A stretch of DNA of 64,000 nt from Aurelia coerulea (Eukaryota; Cnidaria; Scyphozoa; Semaeostomeae; Ulmaridae), in assembly GCA_039566865.1 (NCBI GenBank), contig CM076961.1, positions 1,495,501 to 1,559,500 of the forward strand. The letters run 5' to 3'. The position numbers and the translations under genes were made by a program. Each line of letters starts with the position of its first letter. The stretch's first letter is position 1. The notes under the pieces are model-generated. The model had not been told where the DNA came from, did not search any database, and was given only the letters and a program-made list of their open reading frames with translations. Shown here piece by piece: positions 21,402-33,328 of this stretch.

Positions 21402-23067
21402 TTTACGGTGACTAAGGGTACACAGCAGAGGCTGTTAGTTTCAAAGTTTTGCATTAGATCTTAGTTTTTATCATATTGTGCGCATGTAAATAGCCTTGGC
21501 CCAAAACACTTCGAGTGAGGTTCAATCTGATAAGTTACAGCATGACTTGTCCCGTTGCATTCTTTATAAAAACCTGCCTGTAAGACAAACAATCAATTTC
21601 TAGAATTTTCTCAAATACATAGTAAGTATGAGAAAGCGGAGCAGATGTCCATTGTATTTTTAGGTTCATGCAGCTTATTTTTGTGATGTGGAATTACCTA
21701 CAATAATAAGAAATTTATCAACAAATTACACTAAAAACATGCGAAGAAGTAACATAGTGTGAAGAAGTAGAAAAGCCATACCCCACAGAACAGGATCATC
21801 TAAGCATGAACTATGATTTGTCACAGTGATAAGTGGTGTTCCTTTCTTTCTCTTGAGAGCATGTAACACTAAATTTTCTTCATTGTGAATTGTTAAATGA
21901 TTTGCAATTTCTAGAAAAGAAAATTGTGATTTTAAAAATTAGTGTCCAAGAATACTTGAAGTACAAGCAAGGGTACAACTATTTGGTCTCTGTGGTTTAT
22001 AGTGCAAGTTAAATAACAAAAGAAATGGTGAGCAAGGGTTTAAAAGCAGCAACTTGGGAGGAGAACACAATGATGTCATGATTTCAAATTTTTGCACAAA
22101 CTGCACCTACTTAGCATAAACTTGCTCCAAATTCCAACAGTAAAAATTGCCAGGCAGCTCTTCATATGCCAAATTCTACCAAGTTTGTCAGGGAAGGGCC
22201 ATTTGTATAGCGACATCTTGCTGGGTTAGGTTCCCTTTTTGGTCCCTTTCTGCTTTCTTGCAGCATGCAGACAGGCAGCAAACTTTTCTGCTCCAAATTT
22301 CTGTTGATCTGACCACAAATTGGATACGAGGCTGCTGGCATTTTGGAATTGTCTCGCTTCAGAAATTCTTTGCAGCCTCTTTCTGGAATCCGAATACGAA
22401 GAACAAACTTTTGAAGCATTACTTGGAATTGGAACACGGAAGACTTCCCATAAAACTCACGCGTGAGTACGGCAATATTTTATTTCTCGAAGGCAGCAAC
22501 CTGGAATCCATAAATTAAATCAATGCATCGCACTTTCCTTCGCCAAATTATCGACAAATATGTAACCACTAACCACCATACATATCGCTTGCGCACGTGT
22601 CCATGTTTTCTCTAGAGTGGTTTGTTTGACCAAAAAGTAAACCGTCAAAAATCCACTTGTATCCAAGCATAATCCAAGCAATCGTAAGATATATGAATGT
22701 GGAAAGATGTGGAACTTGAGCCCATTTAAAAGCTTTGCTTTCAAAATTCCAGTTAGTTCAAATTTTGTCACCATTGTTATATTCAATTTTAATCACATAT
22801 TGTTTGGTAATTGCTTTATTAGAGGGCTTACTTTCCATACTGACCTGTGCCTTTGGGGTAGAAGTGTTTCTATTATTGGAATAGATTGAGGGGTTTTTAA
22901 TCTCAAGTTCTTCATTTCATGGCAATTCGTAGTTACTGTAGAAAAATGATTCAGTCAAGCTTTACCTGGTTTGAAATAGCATGTTTAACTCCTTACAGCT
23001 GTAATGTGTTAGATAAGGATAACATTCAGAAGAATGATGATGGAGAAATGAGTGCACTCCTTCAACA
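21402..23067. other. Upstream region of ANKRD16, no separate gene seen
   Basis: A 123-codon + strand ORF at 22147-22518 shows no recognisable domain. Around 22620-22700 the words AAAATCCACTTGTATCCAAG and AATCGTAAGATATATGAATG recur near 26245-26290, so a dispersed repeat lies here. A second-frame ORF (22919-23167) overlaps the first ANKRD16 exon; the AG at 22998-22999 would be its acceptor. I favour the frame that gives ankyrin sequence. Confidence 0.4.
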
Positions 23068-26000
23068 ATGTCAGCAAGCTACAAGATTGACAAAACAAAG
23101 TATTCCAAGATACCATGTCTGCGGCATGCTATGGAGGGAAATGAGAAAGAATTCAGGGAACTTATAACAGAATCACCATTTGATCAAGAACTGATCAACT
23201 ATGTTCATAAGAAGTCAGGAGATACACCACTGATTTTAGCCTCAAGATATGGCCATGAAAATATTGTTTCATTTTTGTTGGAGAATTTAGCTGAGATTGA
23301 GCACCATACTATTGATGGTAAAACAGCGTTACATGATGCAGCCCAGAACGAAAACGTCTCTTGTGTAAAGGTGCTGTTATCACATGGGGCTCAAGTTGAT
23401 GCTGGTATGAAAATATTCTAAAGAGAGCATGCACATACGGGGAGGTAAGTCCGATATTTTTGGGTCAGAATATTGCCAAAAGTGATATTTTTGGGTCCAA
23501 ATAATTGAAATTATGTTTTTGATATTTTTGGGCTTCAAATATTGTGAAAATGATATTTCTGGGTTCTTTAGAGGCAATCCTTGCCTCAATTTCAAATAGT
23601 CACATACCGGGATTGGAAGAATCGCAAGAACTGCACATATTTGGGACCTTCAATCCTTCTGACAGCGTGGAACCAATTCCCTGTGGTCCTTGCACTCATG
23701 TTTCTGTACATTTCTTGTGACTGTTGTATCTAAGATAGAGAGACTTCTGTGCTGTGATCCTTGCGATATTTGTGACCATATGGAAGCCAGCTTGACTGGA
23801 GGCCTTAGCATTGTACTGTGTTCTTCATTGGTGTTGGTAAACCTGATAAAAAAACTCTTCTTTTGCCTTGGTGCAATTGTACAAGGATAGACAAGCAAAA
23901 AGTAAAATATAAACACTTTGATGTGAATTGAATTAGCACAATGTTTCGAGCATAGCTGGATAATGGGCTGTGCTTGTCGGTTGTGCTCAATTTAATTCAC
24001 ATCATGAATTGCTTAAAATATTTCACTTTATTTGAGTGGTAAACTTGACTCTATTACACATCATTCCAGGCTGTTTGATGGAAAAACCTGCCAAATGTAC
24101 AGAAATATCTCCATCAAGAATGCACAAATGTGGAAACCTGTACAAAAATACAAGGCTAAACTTGGCCTTGTACAGGCCAAGTTTTAGCCTTGTAGAGTGG
24201 ATTATGACCTTGTTATGACCTTGTACTAGCCTTGGAAGAAAATTACAAGGCTATCAGTAAGATTCCTAGCTGGAACCAGTCTAACACAAGGTTTCCACAA
24301 GGCTTCTACAAGGCTAATTAGCATTTTTCAAGACATTTACAAGGTTACAGCAAGGCTATTCCAGACTAAAACAAGGTTACAAGGCCATAACTACAAGGCT
24401 TGTACATGGCTATTACATGGCCTTGTATTTTCGTACAGGAAATTTGGGATCTCATATTCAGTCCTTGCATAAAAAATGCAAAGCTGTGAAACTGATTCTA
24501 CATTAAATCTATCAAATATTTTTCAGGACTCCATTGATGCTTGCTTGTACCAAATCAAATTCTGAGATAGTGAAAGTTCTGTTAGCTGCTGGTGCAAAAG
24601 TAGAAAGAGTCAATAAAGATGGTTGGAATTCATTTCATCTTGCTGTCAGGTAAAGTATTGTATTTATGTAATAAAAAATTCTTTAACATGAATAACAGGG
24701 CTAAGTTAAAAACATGTTTCAACCTGGTTCAAAAAAGTATTTAAAATGACATTTTTACATTTCATTAAGGATTAGCCAACTTTGTATTCTGTTGAAGTTA
24801 ACATTTCTTTAGAATGAGTTAAGGGAATAATACCAAGGTGTCCCTTAAAGTACTCCCGTTTGAAAAATCACCAAAATTTGATTGCATGGCTAATCTTCAA
24901 ATTCCTTTTTGGCAAGTAAATAAAAGATGATGAAATTATTTTCCCACGTATAGCTGATCTTGATATTGGTTTTAGAATCAGCAAATTTAGCTTTTTTAGG
25001 GTTTTGCCTGGTTTTGAAGCAACCTGCAAAAAGAACTGATTAATTTCTACAGTAGTTTGTAAGAAAGAAATATGAACTATAATTGTAGTCTTGAAATATA
25101 ATGAAATATCTCTAAAGATTAGCCTGTGTAGCCTGTGACTTGAAGGAAAAATAAACGGGGTCTGATACGCGCTCAGAATAAGGTTTTTGATGTGTCATCT
25201 TTGCCCTTTAAGAAACCAAAACGAATGTTTTATCATCTTTAAATAAATTCAGATTATTGGCAAAAGAGATCACAAAGAAAATTTTATGATAGGTTTCATA
25301 ATCGAATTGATAGGACTCCTTTTTGGGATACCCAGAAAAAAGCTTCAAACCAAAGACGTTTTATTGTAAGCTATCAAGCACATTTTTTATAGATTAGAGA
25401 AAGCTTGTTAATCTAACCTCATACCTTTTACCAAAAGGGAAGGCAACTCTGGAATTCTAAAAATTTTGCTTGAAAACTCAGCAGAATCATGGAAAGCAAA
25501 AAGCAAAAACAAACGAAGTCCACTGCATACAGCAGGTATGAAAGTATCCTGTACAAAAATACAAGGCTAAACTTGGTCTTGTACAGGCCAAGTTTTGGCC
25601 TTGTAGAGTGGATTATGACCTTGTACTAGCCTTGGAAGAAAATTACAAGGCTATCAGTAAGATTCCTAGCTGGAACCAGTCTAAAACAAGGTTTCCACAA
25701 GGCTTCTACAAGGCTAATTAGCATTTTTCAAGCCATTTACAAGGTTACAGCAAGGCTATTCCAGACTAAAACAAGGTTACAAGGCCATAACTACAAGGCT
25801 TGTACATGGCTATTACATGGCCTTGTATTTTCGTACAGGATAGCTTAAAGAGCCACTGCTAACCATGATCCTTTGTGGCGCCAAGGTCGACTTTCGTATT
25901 ATCTGGAAGTCGTTTCTGACCTAAATTCACTTTGCCTTGCTTTTCAATCGGCACACAAATGATCATGTTTGACAAAGGGTTTTTAGCGTAGACAAGATCA

Positions 26001-29000
26001 TAGAGTCCAAGAGTTGAATATTTCCCTTTATCCAATTTCTAAGGGTCCTTTGCAACGGACATTCCTCGCATACCTCGCACGTGCCATCTCTAGTTGCACA
26101 GCAAAGAATGCTCGCAAAGCGTCTTGGTTAGCAGAGGGTCTTTAAAGGGGCTCCGTCGTCAACAACGGGATTATCCATTGTTCATCCATTGTTCTCTACA
26201 GTTTGTTTGGTGGCTTCACCCAAGCCACCAAAAAGTGACCGTTAAAAATCCACTTGTATCCGAGCAATCGTAGAAGATATGAATGTTTGGTTTGTTCCTT
26301 AGTGAGTACAAGGATTAATGACCAAACAGCAACTTTCATTTTGAAAAAAATACGAAAATCCTGTGTGATATCACCTTTCAAAAAACTGGAAAAAGCATCG
26401 TTTTGTTTACATTTTGACGGATGCTATAACTAGGCCAAAAGGAACGTCCACACAACTATTGTTTCTTGAGCTAGAGCTACACAATAATGTAGCACGTGTC
26501 AAAGTTGTCGAACACAAAGGACTATATTTCTAATTTGGCCTGGGCCAACTTTGAGGGTGGTAAAGGTAGGGGGTGGGGGTCAGAATCACGAATCACGGAA
26601 ATAAATGTTCGATATCACGTTTCACGTCAATAAATACTGGCTTTTCACGTTGCAAGAGAAGAAAATATGATCGAACACGTTTCACGAAATACCCTTTACC
26701 ACCATCAACTTTTGGAAAAGTCGGTTTCTTTTGATGTACGACCATCTTCTTTGAGACTGCTACCTGCATGTATCCAAGTTTAGCAAAGCAATGTTTAAAA
26801 ATATTCTTGGAAATGATCGTTGCAATTCATTGATTCAAAAATTCAAAAATTCTGATTGAAAATTAAAAGAAGAACTCACAAGATCTCAAATCTTCAATTC
26901 ATACTTCAAGTCTTGAAATGAGATCTTTATTGAAACATTTTCTGCATTTGATAAAATAACATGATGTAATTCATGATTTTTAGCCATGCATGGCCACTTT
27001 GAAACAACCAAGTTTCTGCTAAATAGGTGAGCATACAATTTATACCAGTTTTCCTTTCTGCTGGGGCTCAGATAGTTGAATCTCCGTGCTACTCGAAGAC
27101 TTCTTGCAAGAAATTTTTCGTGGAATGTAACAACCGTTTTTGTCAAAGTTGCCAACGTTGAGACTGATCTATTTGTTGTAGACAGTGATTTCAACTGTTT
27201 GAGCAAGACTTTTTTTATAAGAAGCTGGTTTATAAGAGAGGGTGAGAAACTAATACCAAGATGGCCAAAATTGTAAGAAACTCCAGCCCTATGTCTGCGA
27301 AGTATCAAGAAACTTTTATGAGTTAAATTCAAGGCTATTATCGCACTATCTAAAGCTGGACCCTTATTTTGAGTATCATTAACTAACCGTTTTAAATTTT
27401 GAACGTAACAGAACGATGTTTTTTCCACCTGATATTTATATGCCAAGAAGCATATCTGCATCAGTGTAGAAACTGCACGATAATTCATGCACGAGAAAAA
27501 CTTTGAGAAACTATCAGTTAAAAATGAAAATGTCCGCGTTAGATAAAGAAACTTTCAGTACTATGGCCTAATCCAAGTTTCTTATAAAAAACCCATTGGC
27601 AATGCAATGCACCATCAACGCATCGAACAAAATTTTTACACCAACTGTTAACTGGTTGATAAGACATTGATTTTTCTTCGTAGGTGCCAGTATGAAGTCG
27701 ATATGAAAGATTCTTGTGGTTCTACGCCTTTGATGGATGCATTGAGATTTGGTCATGTTGATATTGCCCAACTACTCGTTGAAACACGCAAGGTATATTT
27801 ACTGTACGTATATGAAAACGGAGAATTCAACTCCAAGCAACAAGGACAGATTTTGTAACACAATAGCATGAGATGCTTTTGTTGACACCTGACTTCAAAG
27901 CGATTAGCGATTGCAGACAAAGGAAATTCTCTCAACCATAAATTTCAAAACAAACAAAGCCGCAGAAGTTTCCCTGAAACCCAGGTAGCTAGCGCGCTCG
28001 TTGTGCATTCCAGAAATTGTTTTTAAGAGCAAAAATGAGGATATATCGAAAGAAGGAGGATATATCTACACATCTACCACAGGCATTTTGTTTCTTTGGT
28101 TCAGAAGCCGAGCAGTAAGTGTTTAAATTATACTAAAAAAATAATAGAATTGAATCGCCTCCCAATCGTCGGCTTTTGAACCAAACAAATTAAATGCCCG
28201 AGGGAGATGTGCCGATATATCCTTCTTCTTTCGATCTATGCTCATGTTTGCTCTTGAAAACAATTTCTGGAATGCTCAACGAGCGAGCTAGCTACCTGGG
28301 ATTCAGAGAAACTTTTGCGGCTTTGCTTGTTTTAAATTACTGGTTGAGAGAATTTGGCAAGAATTTCCTTTGTCTGCGATCGCTGATCGCTTTTGATTGC
28401 GGTATCAATCAAAACCAACTCGTGCTATTGTCTTACCAAATCTTTCCTTGTTACTCCAAGCTAGGACAGAGAAATGCTTAAGTTACTGCCGAGTTACTAC
28501 CAAGGTTACTATCAAGGTTACTACCAAAAGAGTTCAGGCGTTTTAATAATCGTTAACACAACAATATTAGACCTTTTAAATGCAAACAAATTTAATTTGA
28601 TACAACTATTAAAACCATTTCTTTGAGAATTTACTTAATTTTGGCATTGCTGGGGAAAAACAGAAGTGCTGCATTTTGAAGCAACCACTTATTTTGCCTT
28701 TCCTACGCCATAAATCAGCAACCACTCCTCAAACTGACTCAAACGAGGTCTCTAACTCTAAGTCGAAGCTGATTTGCAAGTAACTGTGTCAAAACCGTAA
28801 ACACTGACTGAGACAATCGAAGCCCTTAGCTTCTCCACGGCAGCCACATAAGCGAGGCACAATTTTTTTGAGACACCCTAGATTACTAAAGCTTCAACTC
28901 TGAAAATTTTCACTGGGAAATGTTGTCAATTAGATTGCCTGTGTTTGTCTTATTGTTTGTTTTAGGCCGATGTTTTTGAGAGAGACAATCTCGGAAGGAC

Positions 29001-31865
29001 AAGTTTGCACATTGCTTCACAGTCTGGACAATTGACTTCGTTGGAATATCTTATCACAAAACATAGATTTGATTTAAATATCCAAGCGGTATCTAATGGA
29101 ATGATCCCGCTACATTATGCGGCAAAGGTCAGAGACGCTTTCAGAGTCCTCGATTTTGTTTGTATAACTGTTTCGAAGTTAGAAAGTTCAAATGAGATCG
29201 AATTTAACTCTTGCCAATTAACTTGCGGCGGTATTTTGATTTTATTAAAGGCGGTTCTCTATTAATGTATTACTTATTTTGTTTAGTTTTCATAAGTTTA
29301 ATCAAAGTGTAAGAATAATGTTACTTAATGAAAATATGACTTATTTTACTGCATGTCTGGGCAAATGAATGCCAGCTAGTAAATTGAAAGCATGTGAGTA
29401 CTTTAATTAATGTGACATGAAACTGAAATATGAAAATAACCTTAATAACGGACTCATCATATTAAACCCATAAACGCGACAAAACAACGTAATCTGTAGA
29501 AAGAAGACTGTTAACTCCTGTAAAACAACAACAACCAAAATAAACCTGTAACTGGAGAGAAAACTGTTGAATCCTGCAAGAGAAAAACGAGTTAATCTTA
29601 AAACCTGAAAGGAAAGAAAATCAAAATTTCCTTTCCTTTTCAAGTGGTCTGGAACACAGGCTAGGATCTATTTGTGATTTGTCCAAGGAACGAAATTTGT
29701 TCTTCAAGTTGGATCTTAAAGCTATGACCACTTTTAAGCGATTGTAAATATTTCCGTTATTTACAGTGCTCTGTCCTTTTTCAGGAAGGACACCTAAAGG
29801 CAATCGAACTACTGGTATCTCATGGTGCTGAGGTAGAAGCTACAGATTATAAAGGCAGAAATGGTGAGATAATTTTTTAATGTGACAGAATGCGAGTAAT
29901 TGCTAATCTCTTGATCTGACTTTGGTCACAACGAATGGTGAGACAAGACTCAAAAGACAAGAACTGAGAATAGTTCACTCCATTTCATATCGGGTAAAAA
30001 AGATTCCCGTTTGAAGCGCCTGCTCCCCGGATTTCAAAACGATTGTTCTGGCAAATGACATTATCAAATGGTGGCCATGTTTAATCATATCTTAAAATTT
30101 ACCTGACTGAAATAGTTGTTCTGAAATTATGAGGGATTTTCTCAAGAAAACGCCTTCGAGAAAACTTCAAAACAGGCCAAAAGTCACGACCAAAGTTTCG
30201 TAAAACAGCATAGGAGGCAGGGGGCTGTGGTCCCCTAACGTTGGAAAAATTTACAAAAAAATTGGCAAAATCGGGCTTATGTCTGGCACAATTTCTGTAA
30301 ACAACTGACTGTTTATCATGCAGCCTCTACCTCATATTTGATCTATTTGTACGCATATGCTGATTTCTTACAAGATCAAAGTGCTTCAAGTTTTCACTCA
30401 TTAAGTTGTCTAAGGGTCTAAGTTGAGACATGAACGAAGATAGCAGTCCAATCCACAATTTCGCATGACATTGCAGAAACCGGGCAAAACTGTCGACAAT
30501 GAACAAAGTTCAGTTGTTCGCTGGCTCATTACATGCCTCAGTAGGTCTCTACTTAGCATGAAACCAGGGCTAAACGTGCTCTAATTCACACTACATATTT
30601 GTGGGGGAATCATCCAAGTCTTTATGTTCAGATTTGATGCAAACGTTGTTTTTTGAAAGGGACAGCGTGAACCCACAGCCACCCAAGGTCATTTAATGTT
30701 ATTCGTCTGATCCATCATGTTCCAGAAATGTCATATTCCCTATTGTGCTTCTAATAAGATAAACTGCTTCCAACAGCTATCGATTGAGTATTGAAGATTC
30801 CAGTAATAACATTTAAGAGGATCACATATAAAATGAAAGAACTGTAAGGCGCTGGGATATTTTGTCTTTACAATTATGAGTCATGGAGCAAATAGCTTAC
30901 AAAAGCTATAAGTTATTATGGGACGGGATAAAAATAGCTGACACAGGCTTTTAAAGTAAATCAACAGGGTTAAAAGCAACTTAGCTAAGGGGACTTGGTC
31001 CATCTAAATATAACCTATTGTATTTGATGTTCTTGGTCGATTAAAACAAAAGGAAAATTAGTAGCGCCTGCCGTTCTTTTGTGCTATGTTTAGATTATGT
31101 CGCAAAATCTCCGTTCATCTACTTTTAGCCGTTTATTGTATCTTTTGTTAAGACTCTGAAATTAGAAAAAAGTTTCAGCCTGCCTTGAGCTGAGCTTGAG
31201 AAAATAATTTTAGACATACACGTATTTTTTTCATGAAAAGCTAAGAATTTGGGCCAGTACTGAAAGTATATGAAACTCAACACTCAGATCGCCAAAACTC
31301 CAGCAGTGAGACAATTATAGCTTGGGAAACTTTGTATTTCAAGAAAGGAAATCCTTGGCATATTGTTGCCGTATTATTTTCACCAGTTTCCTCTATCATA
31401 GTACTTGGAAGGTACTTGTGTAATGTCTAAGCATTGTGATTTCTCGAAAAAACTTTGTTTTGGTATGTTCACAAGGGCACAAGTAATAAACACGAAGATT
31501 GTTATGGAGAAACTCGTAAGAAACTCTGAGTACTTAGAATCTGATAATTTTACGAAACTTTAGGATTGGCTCAAATTTTTACTTTCTTATAAAAAATTCA
31601 CGCAAGAACAATGTGCCTCAATTTGAGCACAGTTTGCTATAAACACAGGTGCATCTAGTGCTTTGAATGCCAACTAAATAATTTCACTTTCTCATTGTTT
31701 TCAGCTTTACACTTTGCTTCTGCTGCCGGAAGAACCAAAGTTGTGAAGGCGCTTCTGCATGATTACAAACTCGTTGATAAGCAAGACCATAATGGCGTCA
31801 CTGCGGAGGAATTGGCTTTAAAATCTGACGTTAAAGCAATTTTTCAAAATTTCCACATCAGGTAA
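23068..31865 (+). CDS. ANKRD16: ANKRD16 orthologue, ankyrin-repeat protein (multi-exon)
   Basis: Exons seen: 23068-23404, 24527-24650, 25438-25535, 27684-27792, 28966-29127, 29785-29863 and 31705-31865 (stop TAA 31863-31865, or splicing just before it). Translated in order they give consecutive ankyrin repeats that follow vertebrate ANKRD16: GDTPLILASRYGHENIVSFL, DGWNSFHLAVR, RSPLHTA, RCQYEVDMKDSCGSTPLMDA, GRTSLHIASQSGQ, IPLHYAAK, EGHLKAIELLVSHGAEVEA and ALHFASAAGRTKVVKALL. Phases do not meet at two junctions. A small exon before 24527 must end in TG to give W-T-P, and one between 25535 and 27684 should supply an ankyrin helix; I could not find either. In mammals ANKRD16 binds alanyl-tRNA synthetase and captures serine mis-activated by it, limiting mistranslation; here the role is inferred by orthology. 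Start Met at 23068 is provisional. Confidence 0.85.
24137..24439. mobile_element. CCTGTAC inverted-repeat element, copy 1, in ANKRD16 intron
   Basis: Starts CCTGTACAAAAATACAAGGC and ends GCCTTGTATTTTCGTACAGG. The interior is made of short ACAAGGCT/AGCCTTGT words in both orientations. A near-identical copy lies at 25547-25840 in a later intron of the same gene. Confidence 0.85.
24836..25135. repeat. Dispersed repeat in ANKRD16 intron
   Basis: Starts AGGTGTCCCTTAAAGTACTC, continues GGCAAGTAAATAAAAGATGA and AAATTTAGCTTTTTTAGGG, TTTTGAAGCAACCTGC. The same order of words occurs at 61780-62530, where it is interrupted by two later insertions. Confidence 0.65.
25547..25840. mobile_element. CCTGTAC inverted-repeat element, copy 2, in ANKRD16 intron
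   Basis: Ends TCCTGTAC and GTACAGGA are flanked by TA on both sides, a TA target duplication. It is nearly identical to copy 1, with about 10 bases missing near the TTATGACCTTGTA region. It starts 12 bases after the exon ending at 25535, so it nearly touches the 5-prime splice site. Confidence 0.9.
27868..28445. mobile_element. Long-inverted-repeat element in ANKRD16 intron
   Basis: Arms of about 200 bases pair around 28150: GACAAAGGAAATTCTCTCAACC, GCAGAAGTTTCCCTGAAACCC and CTAGCGCGCTCGTTG on the left, with inverted counterparts GGTTGAGAGAATTT, GGGATTCAGAGAAACTTTTGC and CAACGAGCGAGCTAG on the right. A second member is at 61165-61735. Non-coding. Confidence 0.8.
29995..30215. repeat. Dispersed repeat, copy 3 of 4, in ANKRD16 intron
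   Basis: TCGGGTAAAAAAGATTCCCG start, GGATTTCAAAACGATTG, CTGAAATTATGAGGGATTTTC body; same family as 9138-9372. The remainder of this 1.8-kb intron (to 31704) shows nothing I can name. Confidence 0.65.
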
Positions 31866-32305
31866 TGTTAACAATTGTAGAGAGAATGACATATGACCTT
31901 TAAAGTAGGACGGAGAAGTGGTGCATTTAAAACATCGCATTGTATATTGTATATTCGTATGGATTGAGTGATTTATATAAAAATTTATGTCAACACAGAA
32001 AATGATATTTAATTTGAAAAGAGTTAAGGTGTTTTGATAACGCTGAATATACTCTCCAGAGGTGTATGCCTTCCATTTTCCTCAAATGATAGTAACGGGC
32101 TTGTTGAATCAGGCCAGAATGGATTTTGTTCTCTGTGGGAGAAAGAAAGACATTAAAATTATATATGATTCATCATTAAGCCACGGCAATCTTTCTATAC
32201 CTCTATAAGACAAAACTATCAAACATTACGATAATGCAGACAAATTTTGAAGATGAATTCGATTTTAAGAAAATTTGTTTGCTGGAAATGGCCTAAAGCG
32301 GGCAA
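31866..32305. other. ANKRD16 downstream flank
   Basis: AT-rich, with no ORF or repeat recognised. It would contain the 3-prime UTR of ANKRD16 if translation ends at 31865. Confidence 0.4.
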
Positions 32306-32640
32306 GTGGGTTGAATGGCCGAGCGGCTTATACAGTTTCAGTCAGGTGACTGAAGTTAAGCTCGGTCGAGTGAGGTCAAACTCCAGATGGGTGACATATC
32401 GGAGGCCTGACTTCACAACTCACCTCGCCTCCCTTCGGAAGGGACGTTAATGGGAGTACAAAGACCAGCATGCTTTGCACGAAATTAGCGACTTGCTCTG
32501 CACAGCTTCCCGAATAACTGACTGTACGAAATCCACAAAACAAACGACTACAAAGGCTGCTGGTCTTTGCATTCCCTTTAAACTAGGGGTCCCTTGCCTG
32601 AATGTGGCATGCATGGTGGGCCAATATTAGCTTTAAGTAG
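32306..32640 (+). mobile_element. RNA polymerase III SINE with tRNA-like and 5S-like parts, split by a MITE
   Basis: TGGCCGAGCGG at 32316-32326 is a tRNA Leu/Ser-type A box, and GGTCAAACTCC near 32374 resembles a B box. GAAGTTAAGC (32352-32361) and GATGGGTGAC (32386-32395), with GGTCGAG between, match the 5S rRNA internal promoter, including its 34-base spacing. Downstream come a CCCTTCGGAAGGG hairpin and then GGGACGTTAA, interrupted by the TTAA element at 32447-32581. Rejoining gives GGGACGTTAAACTAGGGGTC, a word like the core of several animal SINEs. The 3-prime end is not defined. Confidence 0.65.
32447..32581. mobile_element. TTAA-flanked MITE inside the SINE
   Basis: TTAA at both edges (32447-32450 and 32578-32581), then TGGGAGTACAAAGACCAGCA on the left, inverted as TGCTGGTCTTTGCATTCCCT on the right. 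TTAA target choice is typical of piggyBac-type elements. About 131 bp without one target copy; no coding. Confidence 0.85.
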
Positions 32641-33168
32641 CCAGAAATACTTGTAGCCCGCTTGATTGCTGAGAAAAATTTAAATAAAAGGATTACTCTT
32701 ATCGTAAGAAATCTCTCACACAGAATGACACGCAACAACATCTAAATCTCTCTCTAGAGTTACAGGAAATTAGTTCTCAAACAAATGCCAAAGATTTTCG
32801 ATCCCATGGCATGCATTATATGTGGAGATGACACCCGATAGCCGTGAAAAAGTACTTTGTATCCTTCGATGTGAGAAGGTTCTTTACGATTTAATCAAGT
32901 GTTTTAGGCCCTTTTCAGGCATTTTGCAAAACAAGTCGAATTTACCTTTGTTTCAGTGCCCCCTCCCCCCATAACACACATAACAATCTGAAACATACTT
33001 CAATCATTTTGCAATCAACCAAATTTCGATTCGTTCAACTCTATCTCACTCTCCTCCGCAGAGGCTTGAAATTGAAGAGATTTTGCTGATTTGCCGCCTC
33101 GAAATGACTTTCACATCATGCGAAAGTCAACTCTTGGGCCGCAAAGGATCTTGGTTAGCTGTAGTGCT

Positions 33169-33312
33169 TTAAAGAACGCCGGTCAACCAGCATCCTTTGC
33201 GCTCACGCTTTGCTGAGCACTGCTATGTACGATGTCATATGAAAATGGCTGCCGCAGTCGAAAGGCAAAATGCGACGCGCGCAAAGGATGCTGGTTGACC
33301 GGCGTTCTTTAA
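33169..33312. mobile_element. TTAA-flanked MITE
   Basis: TTAA at both edges. The left arm AGAACGCCGGTCAACCAGCA and on through CCTTTGCGC is perfectly inverted at 33279-33308. Arms are about 30 bp around roughly 75 bp. piggyBac-like by target; not the same ends as 32447-32581, though both contain an ACCAGCA-type word. Confidence 0.85.
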
Positions 33313-33328
33313 GTATATATAACATGAG

